Notes: generated by a model not told the origin, from the sequence alone. Positions 14,555 through 22,259 are shown, counted from the stretch's first letter. The stretch: 32,311 nucleotides of DNA from CAXSEF01 sp964236535 (GCA_964236535.1 CAXSEF010000029.1:1-32311); one strand, 5' to 3'. Translations and numbers: made by a program.

Positions 14555-15832
14555 CTAGTTCGGCGGGTATGCCTGGGCGTAGGGCGGGCTCCAGCCGTAG
14601 GGCGCGCGGGCGGGGCCGCCGTACGGCCAGCCGGGGGGTGGACGCGGGTACCACTCCGCCGGGCGGTCGTCGTAGGGCACCTCGCCGGAGGAGACTGCGA
14701 TCACAGCCGGGGGCCGCGGGGAAGGAGCGGCCGCCGGGCGGGTCTCGGCCCATGGCCTGACAGTCCTGGAGGCGACGGCACTCAGGGTGACGGTCCTGGG
14801 CGTCGATGGCGGGGCCGGGTCGCGCGGCGGCTCGGACAGGGCGAGCACCGTGGGGGGTGGCGAGCGCCCCTGGGTCAGCCAGTGCGGCATCTCGAAGCGG
14901 TTGGGCGGCATTTCGAAGCGGTTGGGCGGCGGTTCGAGGCGGGTGGCACGCAGGGTCGTCGCACGGGCGAGGCGCAGGACGGGCTCGGGCGGCGGGGCGG
15001 GGAGAGCGGCCTGCGGTGCGGGCCGGGGCGGGGACGTGCGTGCGAGGGCGAAGGTGGGGAGCAGGGGCGGCAGCGGCAGCGGCGAAAGGTCGGCGACGAG
15101 CCTGGACCGCGGGGCGAGCCTCTCGGGCGCGGGGTGTTCGGGGACCGGGTGTTCGGCGGCTTGGCGTTCGGGGGTTGGCGGTTCGGGGGTGGAGCGGTCC
15201 ACGGACGCGGTCTCGGGGGTGTCCTCGGCGGTGGTCGGGGGGTCCGGGTCGGCGGAGGCGGGCGGGGCGGACACCGGGTTCTGCAGCCACGCGTGCAGCT
15301 GCGAGGGCTCGATGAACTGCGCGGGGGCGATGGGGCGCAGGGCGAGGGTGCGGTCGGCGAGATCCTGCAGGCGGTCCGGCTCGTTCAGCGACGCCCATTC
15401 GGTCTGCAGCATCGCGATGCGGGCGTGCGCCTGCTGCGTGGCCTGCACGGCGCGGGTGATCGCGCGGTCCTGGGCGGTGCCGCCGGATTTCTGCCAGTAG
15501 AGCAGGGTGGCGGCGGAGGCGGCGGCGGCGCAGAGCGCGGCGACCTGGCAGACCCTGACGAGGGCGGCGCGCTCGGCGGGGGTGCGGGGGAAGACGTGGG
15601 CCGTGGGCGGGAGGAGGGCCTGGTCGCGGTCCGGCTGCATCGGAAGCGGGGCGTCCGGGCGGCTTGCGGCGCCCGGGCTTGCGGCGGCCGGGGGGCTTGC
15701 GGCGGCCGGGGGGCTTGCAGCGGCCGGGCGGGGGCGGAGCGCCACGGTGGCCATGCGGCGGCCCATGCCGGGGAGGAACGCCGGGCGGGGCGGCGGGACG
15801 GTCGCGCTGCCGGGCGTGGTGGACTGCCGCAT
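14555..15832 (-). CDS. FtsL-like single-pass membrane protein with long Pro-rich tail
   Basis: This encodes 425 residues. Residues 1-85 are Pro/Ala-rich and cytoplasmic, with PPAAAS repeats near 36-57. One membrane helix (about 90-113) is followed by a short coiled coil (117-145) and the segment LQTEWASLNEPDRLQDLADR and on to LRPIAPAQF (142-173). This closely follows the FtsL pattern L-AEW-LLN-PERL--L----L-L----P-QF. FtsL is normally about 100-130 residues and acts with FtsB and FtsQ in the divisome. Here the FtsL-like core is embedded in a protein with a Pro-rich C-terminal tail of about 240 residues, including tandem PPNRFEM. No mraY/mur/ftsI neighbours are present, so it may be a divisome paralogue or only share the fold. 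The ATG has GAGGGAAG 7 bases upstream. Confidence 0.7.
   Translation of the reverse strand: MRQSTTPGSATVPPPRPAFLPGMGRRMATVALRPRPAAASPPAAASPPAAASPGAASRPDAPLPMQPDRDQALLPPTAHVFPRTPAERAALVRVCQVAALCAAAASAATLLYWQKSGGTAQDRAITRAVQATQQAHARIAMLQTEWASLNEPDRLQDLADRTLALRPIAPAQFIEPSQLHAWLQNPVSAPPASADPDPPTTAEDTPETASVDRSTPEPPTPERQAAEHPVPEHPAPERLAPRSRLVADLSPLPLPPLLPTFALARTSPPRPAPQAALPAPPPEPVLRLARATTLRATRLEPPPNRFEMPPNRFEMPHWLTQGRSPPPTVLALSEPPRDPAPPSTPRTVTLSAVASRTVRPWAETRPAAAPSPRPPAVIAVSSGEVPYDDRPAEWYPRPPPGWPYGGPARAPYGWSPPYAQAYPPN
14886..14948 (-). repeat. 21-bp in-frame tandem repeat in the FtsL-like gene
   Basis: Two near-identical 21-base units (GGC-AT-TCGAAGCGGTTGGGC, one base different) and a degenerate third encode PPNRFEM-PPNRFEM. 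A second in-frame array of about 18-base units (GCTTGCGGCGGCCGGGGG) at about 15677-15730 encodes PPAAAS repeats in the same protein. Confidence 0.8.
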
Positions 15833-16193
15833 CGCTGGACTTCCCTCGGAGCTGCCGCCGGCTTGCGCGAAAGGCCAGGACCGCCGGAGACGCTGGCGGA
15901 CTTGTGACCGGGATTAGAGGGGACGCCGGGGGCCGCGGCAAGCCCGGGTTGCCGGCCCGGGTGCCATCGCGTCCAAGCTTGCGACCAGGCCGCCTGGTTT
16001 CAGCTGCACGGCTTCCATGGCCGCAAGTAAGCGTCCGGCGCCGACAGGCTGGTGCACCGTGAGCGGGCGATACCCGCATGTAGACCGGCGACGATCGACT
16101 CGTGTCAGGAGGTCCTCTGTCTTCGCCCGCTGACTTGCCGTTGATCGAGAGGCCGGGCTAGGCAGGAGACCCCCACCAGCGGACGCGTACCCG
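15833..16193. other. Divergent intergenic region
   Basis: About 361 bases between the FtsL-like gene (minus) and the aspartyl-protease-like gene (plus). It should contain both promoters, but I see no convincing -35/-10 pair. G+C falls from left to right. No hairpin-family repeat is present, unusual for a gap of this size here. AGGAG at about 16163 is too far from the ATG at 16194 to be a clear ribosome site. Confidence 0.4.
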
Positions 16194-17075
16194 ATGCATA
16201 TCCACAACGTTCTTGCCTTGGTCGGTTGTTTGATCGCGATCCAGGCAACGTCCGTATCCGAGGCTCAGCCCGTCGACGGCGAACCGACGACCGCACTTGT
16301 GATCCCGACGATTGATCTGCCAGGCGATCAGACTGGATTACGTGCCGAGATCGCCGGCCATTCCGGCCTTTACTTGTTTGACAGCGGGGGTGGCGTCACT
16401 ACCATGACCCCGCAGAGCGCAACCATCCTGGGATGCCGGTCCTGGGGGCAGGTCACGGGGTTTCGGGCGACAGGCGAGCGCATGGATACACCGCGGTGCG
16501 ACGACGTGCGGCTCACGATCGGCGGCCGGAAATTCCTGGTGCCCACTGCTTCCGTGCTTGATCTAAAGCGGCTGGTGGCTCCGCAGATGCCGTCCTTGGC
16601 TGGCTTGCTGGCGCTCGATGTTTTCGCGGGGCAGGTCATCACGATCAGACCTGTGGCGCACGAGGTGGTCGTGGAAACTTCGTCCAGCCTGCAGCAGCGG
16701 ATCGCTGGTGCGACCCAAGTGCCGGCGCGCCTGGTGCGGGATGCCGAAGGACTGGCATTGACCGTCGATGGCGCAGTTCAGACATCGGCGGGACGTGCGT
16801 GGATGGAGCTCGATACGGGAAACGGCGGTCCGATCATGGTGGACGAGCATGTCGCTGGGCTGATCGGGCTTACGGCCGGAAACCGAAACATCCAACAAGC
16901 GGCGTTCGATCTGGTTGACGGCATTCCTGTTCAAGGAGCCGCACGCGTCAGCAGCCTCATCATGGATGGCGACATCGGTGAAGCAGTTCTGGGCAAGTGG
17001 GATCTGACGTTCGACCTGAAGAACGGTCGAGCATGGCTTCGCCCAGCAACCAGTCGTCCCACTCCGCCGCGTTGA
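16194..17075 (+). CDS. Secreted retropepsin-like aspartyl protease, two-lobed
   Basis: This 293-residue protein has a signal peptide (residues 1-24, MHIHNVLALVGCLIAIQATS...). Two D-(S/T)-G motifs are seen: YLFDSGGGVTTM (Asp63) and MELDTGNGGPIMVD (Asp207), each followed by a hydrophobic strand, with related segments LGCRSWGQVTGF and IGLTAGNRN. Two such lobes in one chain would form a pepsin-like monomeric active site, as in bacterial retropepsin-like proteins; the substrate is unknown. The final part (LGKWDLTFDLKNGRAWLRP) fits the family. G+C is clearly lower than in its neighbours (55% in the line at 16321), suggesting acquisition. No ideal ribosome site is seen for the ATG at 16194, so the exact start is uncertain. 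Confidence 0.75.
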   Translation: MHIHNVLALVGCLIAIQATSVSEAQPVDGEPTTALVIPTIDLPGDQTGLRAEIAGHSGLYLFDSGGGVTTMTPQSATILGCRSWGQVTGFRATGERMDTPRCDDVRLTIGGRKFLVPTASVLDLKRLVAPQMPSLAGLLALDVFAGQVITIRPVAHEVVVETSSSLQQRIAGATQVPARLVRDAEGLALTVDGAVQTSAGRAWMELDTGNGGPIMVDEHVAGLIGLTAGNRNIQQAAFDLVDGIPVQGAARVSSLIMDGDIGEAVLGKWDLTFDLKNGRAWLRPATSRPTPPR

Positions 17076-17115
17076 TGTATGAAGAACTAGACAGTAATTG
17101 CATGCTGTCGCTGAT

Positions 17116-17436
17116 TCAGGATTGCCTCGTCTGAGAATCATCAGAGACGATAATGATGTAAGCAAATGGGATCAGCGCTTTGACGTGCAATCGCTGGATC
17201 CGGTTCGAAGCGCACGTGCCATTGGTGTTCTTGACAATGCAGTATCCGAAGTTGTCGTCCAGGCCCGGTTCCTGATCCTGTGATCCCTCACCAGAGGACC
17301 GATCAGGAATGGACGCGGATGTCAGCGTGCCGTCACCGGACCCATACGCCGCATACGCTTCCTGCCGTTTGCGGACAGGACCGGACAGGATCGCGTTGCC
17401 GAGGTCCGTGCCGTGGTACCAACCGGCCTTGAGCAT
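17116..17436 (-). CDS. Orphan low-GC open frame, unknown
   Basis: A 106-residue frame begins MLKAGWYHGTDLGNAIL and ends near FGYCIVKNTNGTCASN...AYIIIVSDD. No family is recognised and no good ribosome site precedes the ATG. G+C is the lowest in the window (45% in the line at 17101), unlike both neighbours. The two Cys could form a disulfide if it is exported, but there is no signal peptide. It may be the relic of a longer gene or a chance frame in AT-richer DNA. It ends against a long repeat element at 17446. Confidence 0.3.
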   Translation of the reverse strand: MLKAGWYHGTDLGNAILSGPVRKRQEAYAAYGSGDGTLTSASIPDRSSGEGSQDQEPGLDDNFGYCIVKNTNGTCASNRIQRLHVKALIPFAYIIIVSDDSQTRQS

Positions 17437-17445
17437 GACCGCTTA

Positions 17446-17630
17446 GGCAGGCAAGGCCAGAGGCTCTGCCTCTGGACTCCGCCAAAGGCTCGCCTTTGGA
17501 ATCCCCGTGCCTAGGGAAAGGGTTTCCTCAGGCCTTTGGCGGGGCTGGGCGGTGCCCGCGCAAGGTTCCGACGGCCCCGCTCGGGCCGCTGGAACGCGGG
17601 CGGAGGGAGAGCCCGGCCTTGCTTTCTGCA
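17446..17630 (+). repeat. Longest hairpin-family repeat (modules A-B-C-D)
   Basis: All modules in order: hairpin A (CCAGAGGCTCTGCCTCTGG, 17457-17475), hairpin B (CCAAAGGCTCGCCTTTGG then AATCC), C (GGGTTTCCTCAGGCC ... TTGGCGGGGCTGGGC) and D (GCGCAAGGTTCCGACGGCCC ... GCGGGCGGAGGGAGAGCCCGG, then CCTTGC). It is the left flank of the DUF3140 gene; the right flank at 18181 repeats C and D in the same orientation. Confidence 0.9.
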
Positions 17631-17761
17631 GGTCAATGCCGGGGCCGCTGTTACAAGGCCAGGCAAGCGGGCAGCAGGATCGATGTTCACGTGGTGACGG
17701 GTGCGACCTGGTACCGATGACGCGCCGCCTCGCGTTCATCGGGCTGCGCGGTTCGCGGACG

Positions 17762-18118
17762 TCACTTCAGCGGGTCGTGGCCCCAGTTCATCAGCGACTG
17801 CCGCCAACGCGTATCGGTCACGTCGCCCGCGGGCCGCTGCGCCACGTGGCGGTGCACGTAGCCGACGACCTTGCGCATCATGTCGTAGTCGGCGTCGCCG
17901 TACTGGTCCTGGTGCATGTCGTGGAGAGCCAGGATCTTGCGCCCCATCCCGTGCCCCACGGACTCCTTGTCCGCCGGGGCCGTCACCCGCTCGCCCTCTC
18001 CGGTCATGCCCACCGAGCGGCTGTCCTCGCTGTCGAGCCAGTGCCGCAGCGCCGCCGGCGTCATGTTCACCGCCTCGTGGTAGGCGGCACGCACCTGCTT
18101 CCTGTCGTCGTCCGACAT
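17762..18118 (-). CDS. DUF3140 domain protein
   Basis: This 118-residue acidic protein matches the DUF3140 family pattern: an N-terminal helix (DRKQVRAAYHEAVNMTPAAL), a WLDSEDSRSVGM segment, ILALHDMHQDQYGDADYDMMRKVVGYVHRH and the ending TRWRQSLMNWGHDPLK, which is very characteristic. The function is unknown; members are often listed as DNA-binding or stress-related, but this is not established. The ATG at 18118 has GGGGAG 7 bases upstream. It lies alone between two direct copies of the repeat family, on the opposite strand to them, which suggests a mobile or recently inserted accessory gene. Confidence 0.85.
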   Translation of the reverse strand: MSDDDRKQVRAAYHEAVNMTPAALRHWLDSEDSRSVGMTGEGERVTAPADKESVGHGMGRKILALHDMHQDQYGDADYDMMRKVVGYVHRHVAQRPAGDVTDTRWRQSLMNWGHDPLK

Positions 18119-18180
18119 GGCCTGCTCCCCTGCTGTCGGCCCAGCAACGCGGCGACAGGGCAATGGCTGCACGAAGCGCG

Positions 18181-18345
18181 CCCGGAGGCCGAGCCGCCTG
18201 AATCCCGTTGCCTGAGGAAAAGGTCTGCAAGGGGTTCCGCCCTTTGGCGGGTCCGGGCGCAGGCCGCGCAAGGTTCGGACGGCCCCGCCTGGGTCCGCCG
18301 GAAGGCGGGCGGAGGGAGAGCCCGGTCTTGCCTTGCTGCAGCGGT
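18181..18345 (+). repeat. Hairpin-family repeat (A', C, D modules)
   Basis: A degenerate A hairpin (CGGAGGCCGAGCCGCCTG), then C (CCCTTTGGCGGGTCCGGGCG) and D (GCGCAAGGTTCGGACGGCCC ... GCGGGCGGAGGGAGAGCCCGG). The last 21 bases quoted (18305-18325) are identical to 17596-17616 in the left flank of the DUF3140 gene. Confidence 0.85.
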
Positions 18346-18386
18346 CACGGGCCGCGGCGGCATCGCGCAGCGGCGGCGGGCGCCGA

Positions 18387-19652
18387 TCAGACCGGGCGGC
18401 CGCGGATCCGGGTGCGCAGGCGTTCCATGGGGGCCTCGACGAGGCGGTGCATCAGCCAGGCGAGGGCGAGCGAGGCGGCGACGGCGGTGGCGTAGAGCGC
18501 GGCGGAGCGGCCTGGGACGAGGTCGTAGAGCGCGATGCCGATGGCGTAGTGGTTGAGGTAGAGCGGGTAGGAGAGCGCGCCGAGCCGCTTGTCGAGGGTG
18601 CGCCAGGCGGGGGCGACGCGCGGCCAGGCGGCGAGCGCCGCGGTGCCGGCGAGCAGGGCCGCGAGCAGGGGGCGCTGGGCGGCGAGCGACGGCAGGCCGC
18701 GCTGGTCCCAGTAGCCGAACGCGGCGAGGCTGCAGGCGGCGGCGGCGATGGTCGCGGCCCAGCGCAGGCGGTTCCGGCCGGGCTGCAGCGCGGCGTACAG
18801 GCACACGCCGAGCAGGAAGAACGGCACGTCGGTGAGGATGCCCCACTGCTGCGGGTGGGCGAGATGCGCCGGGAGGGCGGCGGGGTCGAGCCGGCCGGCG
18901 GTGAGCGCGCCGGGCTGGGGGGTGGCGGCGGGGCCTGGGGGCGTGGGGGGGAGCGCGGCGAGGGCGAGCGTGCTGGGAGGGAGCGTGCTGGGGGCGGGCG
19001 TGCTGGGGGTGGCGTGCCAGGCAAAGGCGGCGAAGGCGGCGAAGCCGAGGGCGACCGCGGCGTGGGGCAGCCAGGCCGGCTTGCGCCCGGCGTATCGGGT
19101 GGCGAGGGCCACGGCGAAGGCTGCGAGGTAGAACGCCATCTCGACGCGCAGGGTCCAGACGAAGGGGATGAACTCAAAGTCCTGGGCGATGTAGCGGGTG
19201 TGGAAGCCGGGGATCAGGGAGAGCACGCCGGCGGCGAGCAGGGCGGGGTCGAGCGGGTCGGTGTGCAGGGCGTAGTCCCACAGCGCGAGGTGGCCGGCGC
19301 GCCAGAGCAGCGTCTGGATGGCGGCGGAGACGGCGAGGGCGGCGAGGTAGGGCGGCACGACGCGCAGCAGGCGGTTGGCGAGGAAGGCGCCGGGGCGGGC
19401 GGCGTAGACGCTGTCGGTGGCCTCGGCGACGATGAAGCCGGAGAGGGCGAAGAACACGCCGACGGCGATGGCGCCGAAGCCCATGGTGTGGAAGGGCGCG
19501 CGGTCGGCGTCGGGCAGGAGGTATTGCAGGTGCTGGAGGGCGACCATCAGGGCGAGCGCCAGGCGGAAGGCGCCGAACGGGCGGTAGGCGCCGCGGGCGG
19601 CGAGGCGGGAGAGGCCGGGGTGGGGGTGGCGGTTGGGGAAGCTGCCGTCCAT
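18387..19652 (-). CDS. Acyltransferase 3 family membrane protein
   Basis: This 421-residue integral membrane protein of the Acyl_transf_3 / OafA family O-acetylates sugars of surface polysaccharides or other envelope substrates. Typical parts are FRLALALMVALQHLQYLL (the His is the family catalytic candidate), GVFFALSGFIVAEA, FLANRLLRVVPPYL, FVWTLRVEMAFYL and the late LGALSYPLYLNHYAIGIALYDL. About ten hydrophobic segments are visible. A Pro/Ser/Thr linker near residue 220 contains three 15-base tandem units. The ATG at 19652 is preferred to one at 19682 because MDGSFPN leads directly to the family start. The substrate cannot be predicted. Confidence 0.88.
   Translation of the reverse strand: MDGSFPNRHPHPGLSRLAARGAYRPFGAFRLALALMVALQHLQYLLPDADRAPFHTMGFGAIAVGVFFALSGFIVAEATDSVYAARPGAFLANRLLRVVPPYLAALAVSAAIQTLLWRAGHLALWDYALHTDPLDPALLAAGVLSLIPGFHTRYIAQDFEFIPFVWTLRVEMAFYLAAFAVALATRYAGRKPAWLPHAAVALGFAAFAAFAWHATPSTPAPSTLPPSTLALAALPPTPPGPAATPQPGALTAGRLDPAALPAHLAHPQQWGILTDVPFFLLGVCLYAALQPGRNRLRWAATIAAAACSLAAFGYWDQRGLPSLAAQRPLLAALLAGTAALAAWPRVAPAWRTLDKRLGALSYPLYLNHYAIGIALYDLVPGRSAALYATAVAASLALAWLMHRLVEAPMERLRTRIRGRPV
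18968..19012 (-). repeat. 15-bp in-frame tandem repeat (3 units) in the acyltransferase
   Basis: Three units starting GCGTGCTGGG with 5 variable bases; on the coding strand they give PSTPA-PSTLP-PSTLA in a loop between membrane segments. Confidence 0.8.
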
Positions 19653-19798
19653 GGATCGCGTGTAGCATGGGTGCGGGTGCAACCGCAGCGGGAATCTTGG
19701 GGGGGTGTGCGGGCTGGGAGGATGGGCGTGGTTCGGCGGGCGAGCTTGAACGGGGTGCGGCTGGCCGGGGCGGGTCCCCTGCCCTGCCCCGGTGATGC

Positions 19799-20581
19799 GT
19801 GGCAGGTGAGGCTTTGACGGGTGGGAACGTGGTTGGGAGGTCGGGGGTGGACGAGGTGGCGGTGGAGGGGTCGGTGGGAGACGGGACGGTGGGAGACGCG
19901 GTGGTGGGAGACGCGGTGGTGGGAGACGCGGTGGTGGGAGACGGGGCCGTAGCAGATGGAACAGTGGGAGACGGGGCGGCGGCCGAGGAGGCGGAGCGGC
20001 ACCGGGCGAAGATGGTGCGGCGCAAGGCGGTGCAGGACGCCGAGGTGGCGGGCAAGGCGGTGGCGGCGAAGGGGCTGCTGATGGTCCATACCGGGCCGGG
20101 CAAGGGCAAGACCACGGCGGCGCTGGGGCTGGTGCTGCGCATGGCGGGGCGCGGGCGGCGCTGCGCGGTGGTGCAGTTCATCAAGGGGGCGTGGGACACC
20201 GGGGAGCGGCGGCTGCTGGAGCGCACCGAGCTGGTGGCGTGGCACTCGATGGGCGAGGGCTTCACCTGGGAGACGCAGGACCGGGCGCGCGACGTCGCGG
20301 CGTGCCGGGCGGCGTGGGCGCGGGCGGTGGCGCTGATGGGCGAGCCGGGGCTGGCGCTGCTGGTGCTCGACGAGCTGAACATCGCGCTGCGCTACGGCTA
20401 CCTGGAGGTCGGCGAGGTGCTGGGCGCGCTGGCGGGGCGGCCGGGGTTGCTGCACGTCGTGGTGACGGGGCGCAACGCCAGGCCGGAGCTGGTGGCGGCG
20501 GCGGACCTGGTGACCGAGTTCGCGGCGGTGAAGCACCACTTCGCGGCGGGGGTGCGGGCGCAGGAGGGGATCGAGTTCTGA
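19799..20581 (+). CDS. cobO: Cob(I)yrinic acid a,c-diamide adenosyltransferase
   Basis: This is a CobO/BtuR/CobA-family corrinoid adenosyltransferase, which attaches the 5'-deoxyadenosyl group to Co(I) corrinoids. The ATP-binding P-loop is VHTGPGKGKTTAALG, followed by CAVVQFIKGAWDTGE, LLVLDELNIALRYGYL and VVVTGRNARPELVAAADLVTE, all diagnostic. The conserved part begins at AERHRAKMVRRKAVQDAEVAGK; the maximal frame gives 260 residues against about 200 in the family. The excess is an N-terminal stretch made largely of seven 5-residue units (VGDAV-like), encoded by a 15-base tandem repeat. Several GTG codons at 19799 or inside the repeat could start it, so the true start is uncertain. cobQ follows after a repeat. 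Confidence 0.93.
   Translation: MAGEALTGGNVVGRSGVDEVAVEGSVGDGTVGDAVVGDAVVGDAVVGDGAVADGTVGDGAAAEEAERHRAKMVRRKAVQDAEVAGKAVAAKGLLMVHTGPGKGKTTAALGLVLRMAGRGRRCAVVQFIKGAWDTGERRLLERTELVAWHSMGEGFTWETQDRARDVAACRAAWARAVALMGEPGLALLVLDELNIALRYGYLEVGEVLGALAGRPGLLHVVVTGRNARPELVAAADLVTEFAAVKHHFAAGVRAQEGIEF
19874..19978 (+). repeat. 15-bp in-frame tandem repeat (7 units) at the 5' end of cobO
   Basis: Seven units of consensus GTGGGAGACGCGGTG encode VGDGT, VGDAV three times, VGDGA, VADGT and VGDGA. Each unit begins with GTG, a possible start codon, and contains GGGAG, so the array may offer several translation starts. Confidence 0.92.
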
Positions 20582-20587
20582 GGCGGG

Positions 20588-20655
20588 GCAGGCAAGGCTG
20601 GGCTCTGCCCATGGCTTGGCAGCGGGGACCCGCCAGGGGCGCGCCGCCCCTGGAC
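20588..20655 (+). repeat. Hairpin-family repeat variant at the 3' end of cobO
   Basis: Starts CAGGCAAGGCTGGGCTCTGC 7 bases after the cobO stop and includes a hairpin CCAGGGGCGCGCCGCCCCTGG (20634-20654). Confidence 0.75.
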
Positions 20656-20678
20656 CGGCGGATGTTTCTTAACATCGG

Positions 20679-20733
20679 GATTCCAAAGGCCTGCCTTTGG
20701 CGGAGTCCAGAGGCAGAGCCTCTGGCCTTGCCT
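20679..20733 (-). repeat. Hairpin-family repeat, inverted, abutting the cobQ start
   Basis: GATTCCAAAGGCCTGCCTTT then GGCGGAGTCCAGAGGCAGAG and CCTCTGGCCTTGCC, the same unit as 13955-14010. Its outer end touches the candidate TTG start of cobQ at 20733. Confidence 0.88.
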
Positions 20734-22259
20734 TGACGCGGGCGCTGATGCTGCAGGGGACGGGCTCCAGCGTGGGCAAGTCGCTGCTGGTCGCGGGGCT
20801 GTGCCGGGCGTTCGTGCGGCGCGGGCTGCGGGTGCGGCCGTTCAAGCCGCAGAACATGTCGAACAACGCGGCGGTGGTGGACGGCGGCGAGATCGGGCGG
20901 GCGCAGGCGCTGCAGGCGCTGGCGTGCGGGGTCGCGGCGTCGGTGCACATGAACCCGGTGCTGCTCAAGCCGCAGGGCGGCGACGGGGCGCAGGTGGTGG
21001 TGCAGGGGCGCGTGGTGGGCGTGGCGCGGGCGCGGGCTTACCAGGCGATGAAGCGGGGGCTGATGCCCGCGGTGCTGGAGAGCTTCGCGCGGGTGGGCGA
21101 GGGCGCGGACCTGGTGCTGGTGGAGGGGGCGGGGAGTGCCTCGGAGGTCAACCTGCGGGCGGACGACATCGCCAACATGGGGTTCGCGCGGGCGACGCGG
21201 ACGCCGGTGGTGGTGGTGGGCGACATCGACCGCGGCGGGGTGATCGCGAGCCTGGTGGGGACGCACGCGGTGCTGGAGGAGGCGGACCGGGCGCTGGTGC
21301 GGGGGTTCATCGTGAACCGGATGCGCGGCGACCTGTCGCTGTTCGCGGACGGGATGGCGCTGGTCGCGGCGCGGACCGGGTGGGCGGGGCTGGGGCTGGT
21401 GCCGCACTTCGAGGGGGCGCGGCTGCTGCCGGCGGAGGATGCGGCGGAGCTGGCCGAGCGCGGCGCCCGGGGCGGCTGGGGCGTGGGCGCGGCGGGTGTC
21501 GCGGCGGGCGGGGCTGGGGGGCGGGTGCGGGTGGCGGTGCTGGTGCTGCCGTGGATCGCGAACTTCGACGACCTCGATCCGCTGGCGGCGGAGCCGGGGG
21601 TGGAGCTGGTGGTGCTGCGCGCGGGGGACGTGCTGCCGGCGGGGTGCAACCTGGTGGTGCTGCCGGGGTCGAAGGCGACGCTTGCGGACCTGGCGGCGCT
21701 GCGGGCGTGCGGGTGGGACGTGGATGTCGCGGCGCATCGGCGGCGGGGCGGGCGGGTGCTGGGGTTGTGCGGGGGGTATCAGATGCTGGGGCGGGTGGTG
21801 GCCGATCCGGACGGGGTGGAGGGGCCGCCGGGGGTGGCGGCGGGGCTCGGGCTGCTGGACGTGGAGACGGTGCTGGGGGGGGAGAAGCGGCTCGCGGCGG
21901 TGCGCGGGGTGAGCGTGGCGGACGGGGTGGCGTGCGGGGGGTACGAGATGCACGTGGGGCGGACCTGGGGGGCGGATGCGGCGGCGCGGCCGCTGCTGCG
22001 GCTGGGCGGCCTTGGCGAGGACGGGGCGGGGCGGGCGGAGGGGGCGTGTTCGGCGGACGGGCTGGTGGGGGGGACGTACCTGCACGGGCTGTTCGCGGGG
22101 GATGCGCAGCGCGGGGCCTGGCTGCGGCGGCTCGGGGGTGCGGGGGCGGCGGTGGGGTATGCGGCGGGGGTGGAGGGGGCGCTGGACGGGCTGGCCGCGC
22201 ACCTGGAGCGGCATGTGAATCTGGCGGCGGTGCTGGGGATGGCGGGCGGCGGGGGATAG
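20733..22259 (+). CDS. cobQ: Cobyric acid synthase
   Basis: This 508-residue enzyme amidates positions b, d, e and g of adenosylcobyrinic a,c-diamide using glutamine and ATP. The N-terminal P-loop-like GTGSSVGKS (residues 10-18), RPFKPQNMSNNA, VLVEGAGSASEVNL and VVVGDIDRGGV are typical. The C-terminal glutamine amidotransferase domain has Cys346 in LGLCGGYQMLG and His451 in GTYLHGLF. The start is uncertain: TTG 20733 gives MTRALMLQGTGS, the usual CobQ beginning, while ATG 20748 gives MLQGTGS. Neither has a clear ribosome site, because the hairpin repeat occupies the upstream sequence. The residues at 250-262 are a Gly/Ala-rich linker between the domains. Confidence 0.95.
   Translation: MTRALMLQGTGSSVGKSLLVAGLCRAFVRRGLRVRPFKPQNMSNNAAVVDGGEIGRAQALQALACGVAASVHMNPVLLKPQGGDGAQVVVQGRVVGVARARAYQAMKRGLMPAVLESFARVGEGADLVLVEGAGSASEVNLRADDIANMGFARATRTPVVVVGDIDRGGVIASLVGTHAVLEEADRALVRGFIVNRMRGDLSLFADGMALVAARTGWAGLGLVPHFEGARLLPAEDAAELAERGARGGWGVGAAGVAAGGAGGRVRVAVLVLPWIANFDDLDPLAAEPGVELVVLRAGDVLPAGCNLVVLPGSKATLADLAALRACGWDVDVAAHRRRGGRVLGLCGGYQMLGRVVADPDGVEGPPGVAAGLGLLDVETVLGGEKRLAAVRGVSVADGVACGGYEMHVGRTWGADAAARPLLRLGGLGEDGAGRAEGACSADGLVGGTYLHGLFAGDAQRGAWLRRLGGAGAAVGYAAGVEGALDGLAAHLERHVNLAAVLGMAGGGG

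Noticed and set aside
15914..16207. 97-residue minus-strand frame in the divergent gap upstream of the protease-like gene
   Set aside because: No ribosome site, no recognised domain, and it overlaps the promoter space of two divergent genes.
17098..17283. 61-residue plus-strand frame in the low-GC segment
   Set aside because: Short, no ribosome site and no similarity; the longer minus-strand frame over the same bases is itself doubtful.
20262..22214. 650-residue minus-strand open frame opposite cobO and cobQ
   Set aside because: Antisense shadow with Arg/Pro/His bias; the plus-strand enzymes carry complete motifs.
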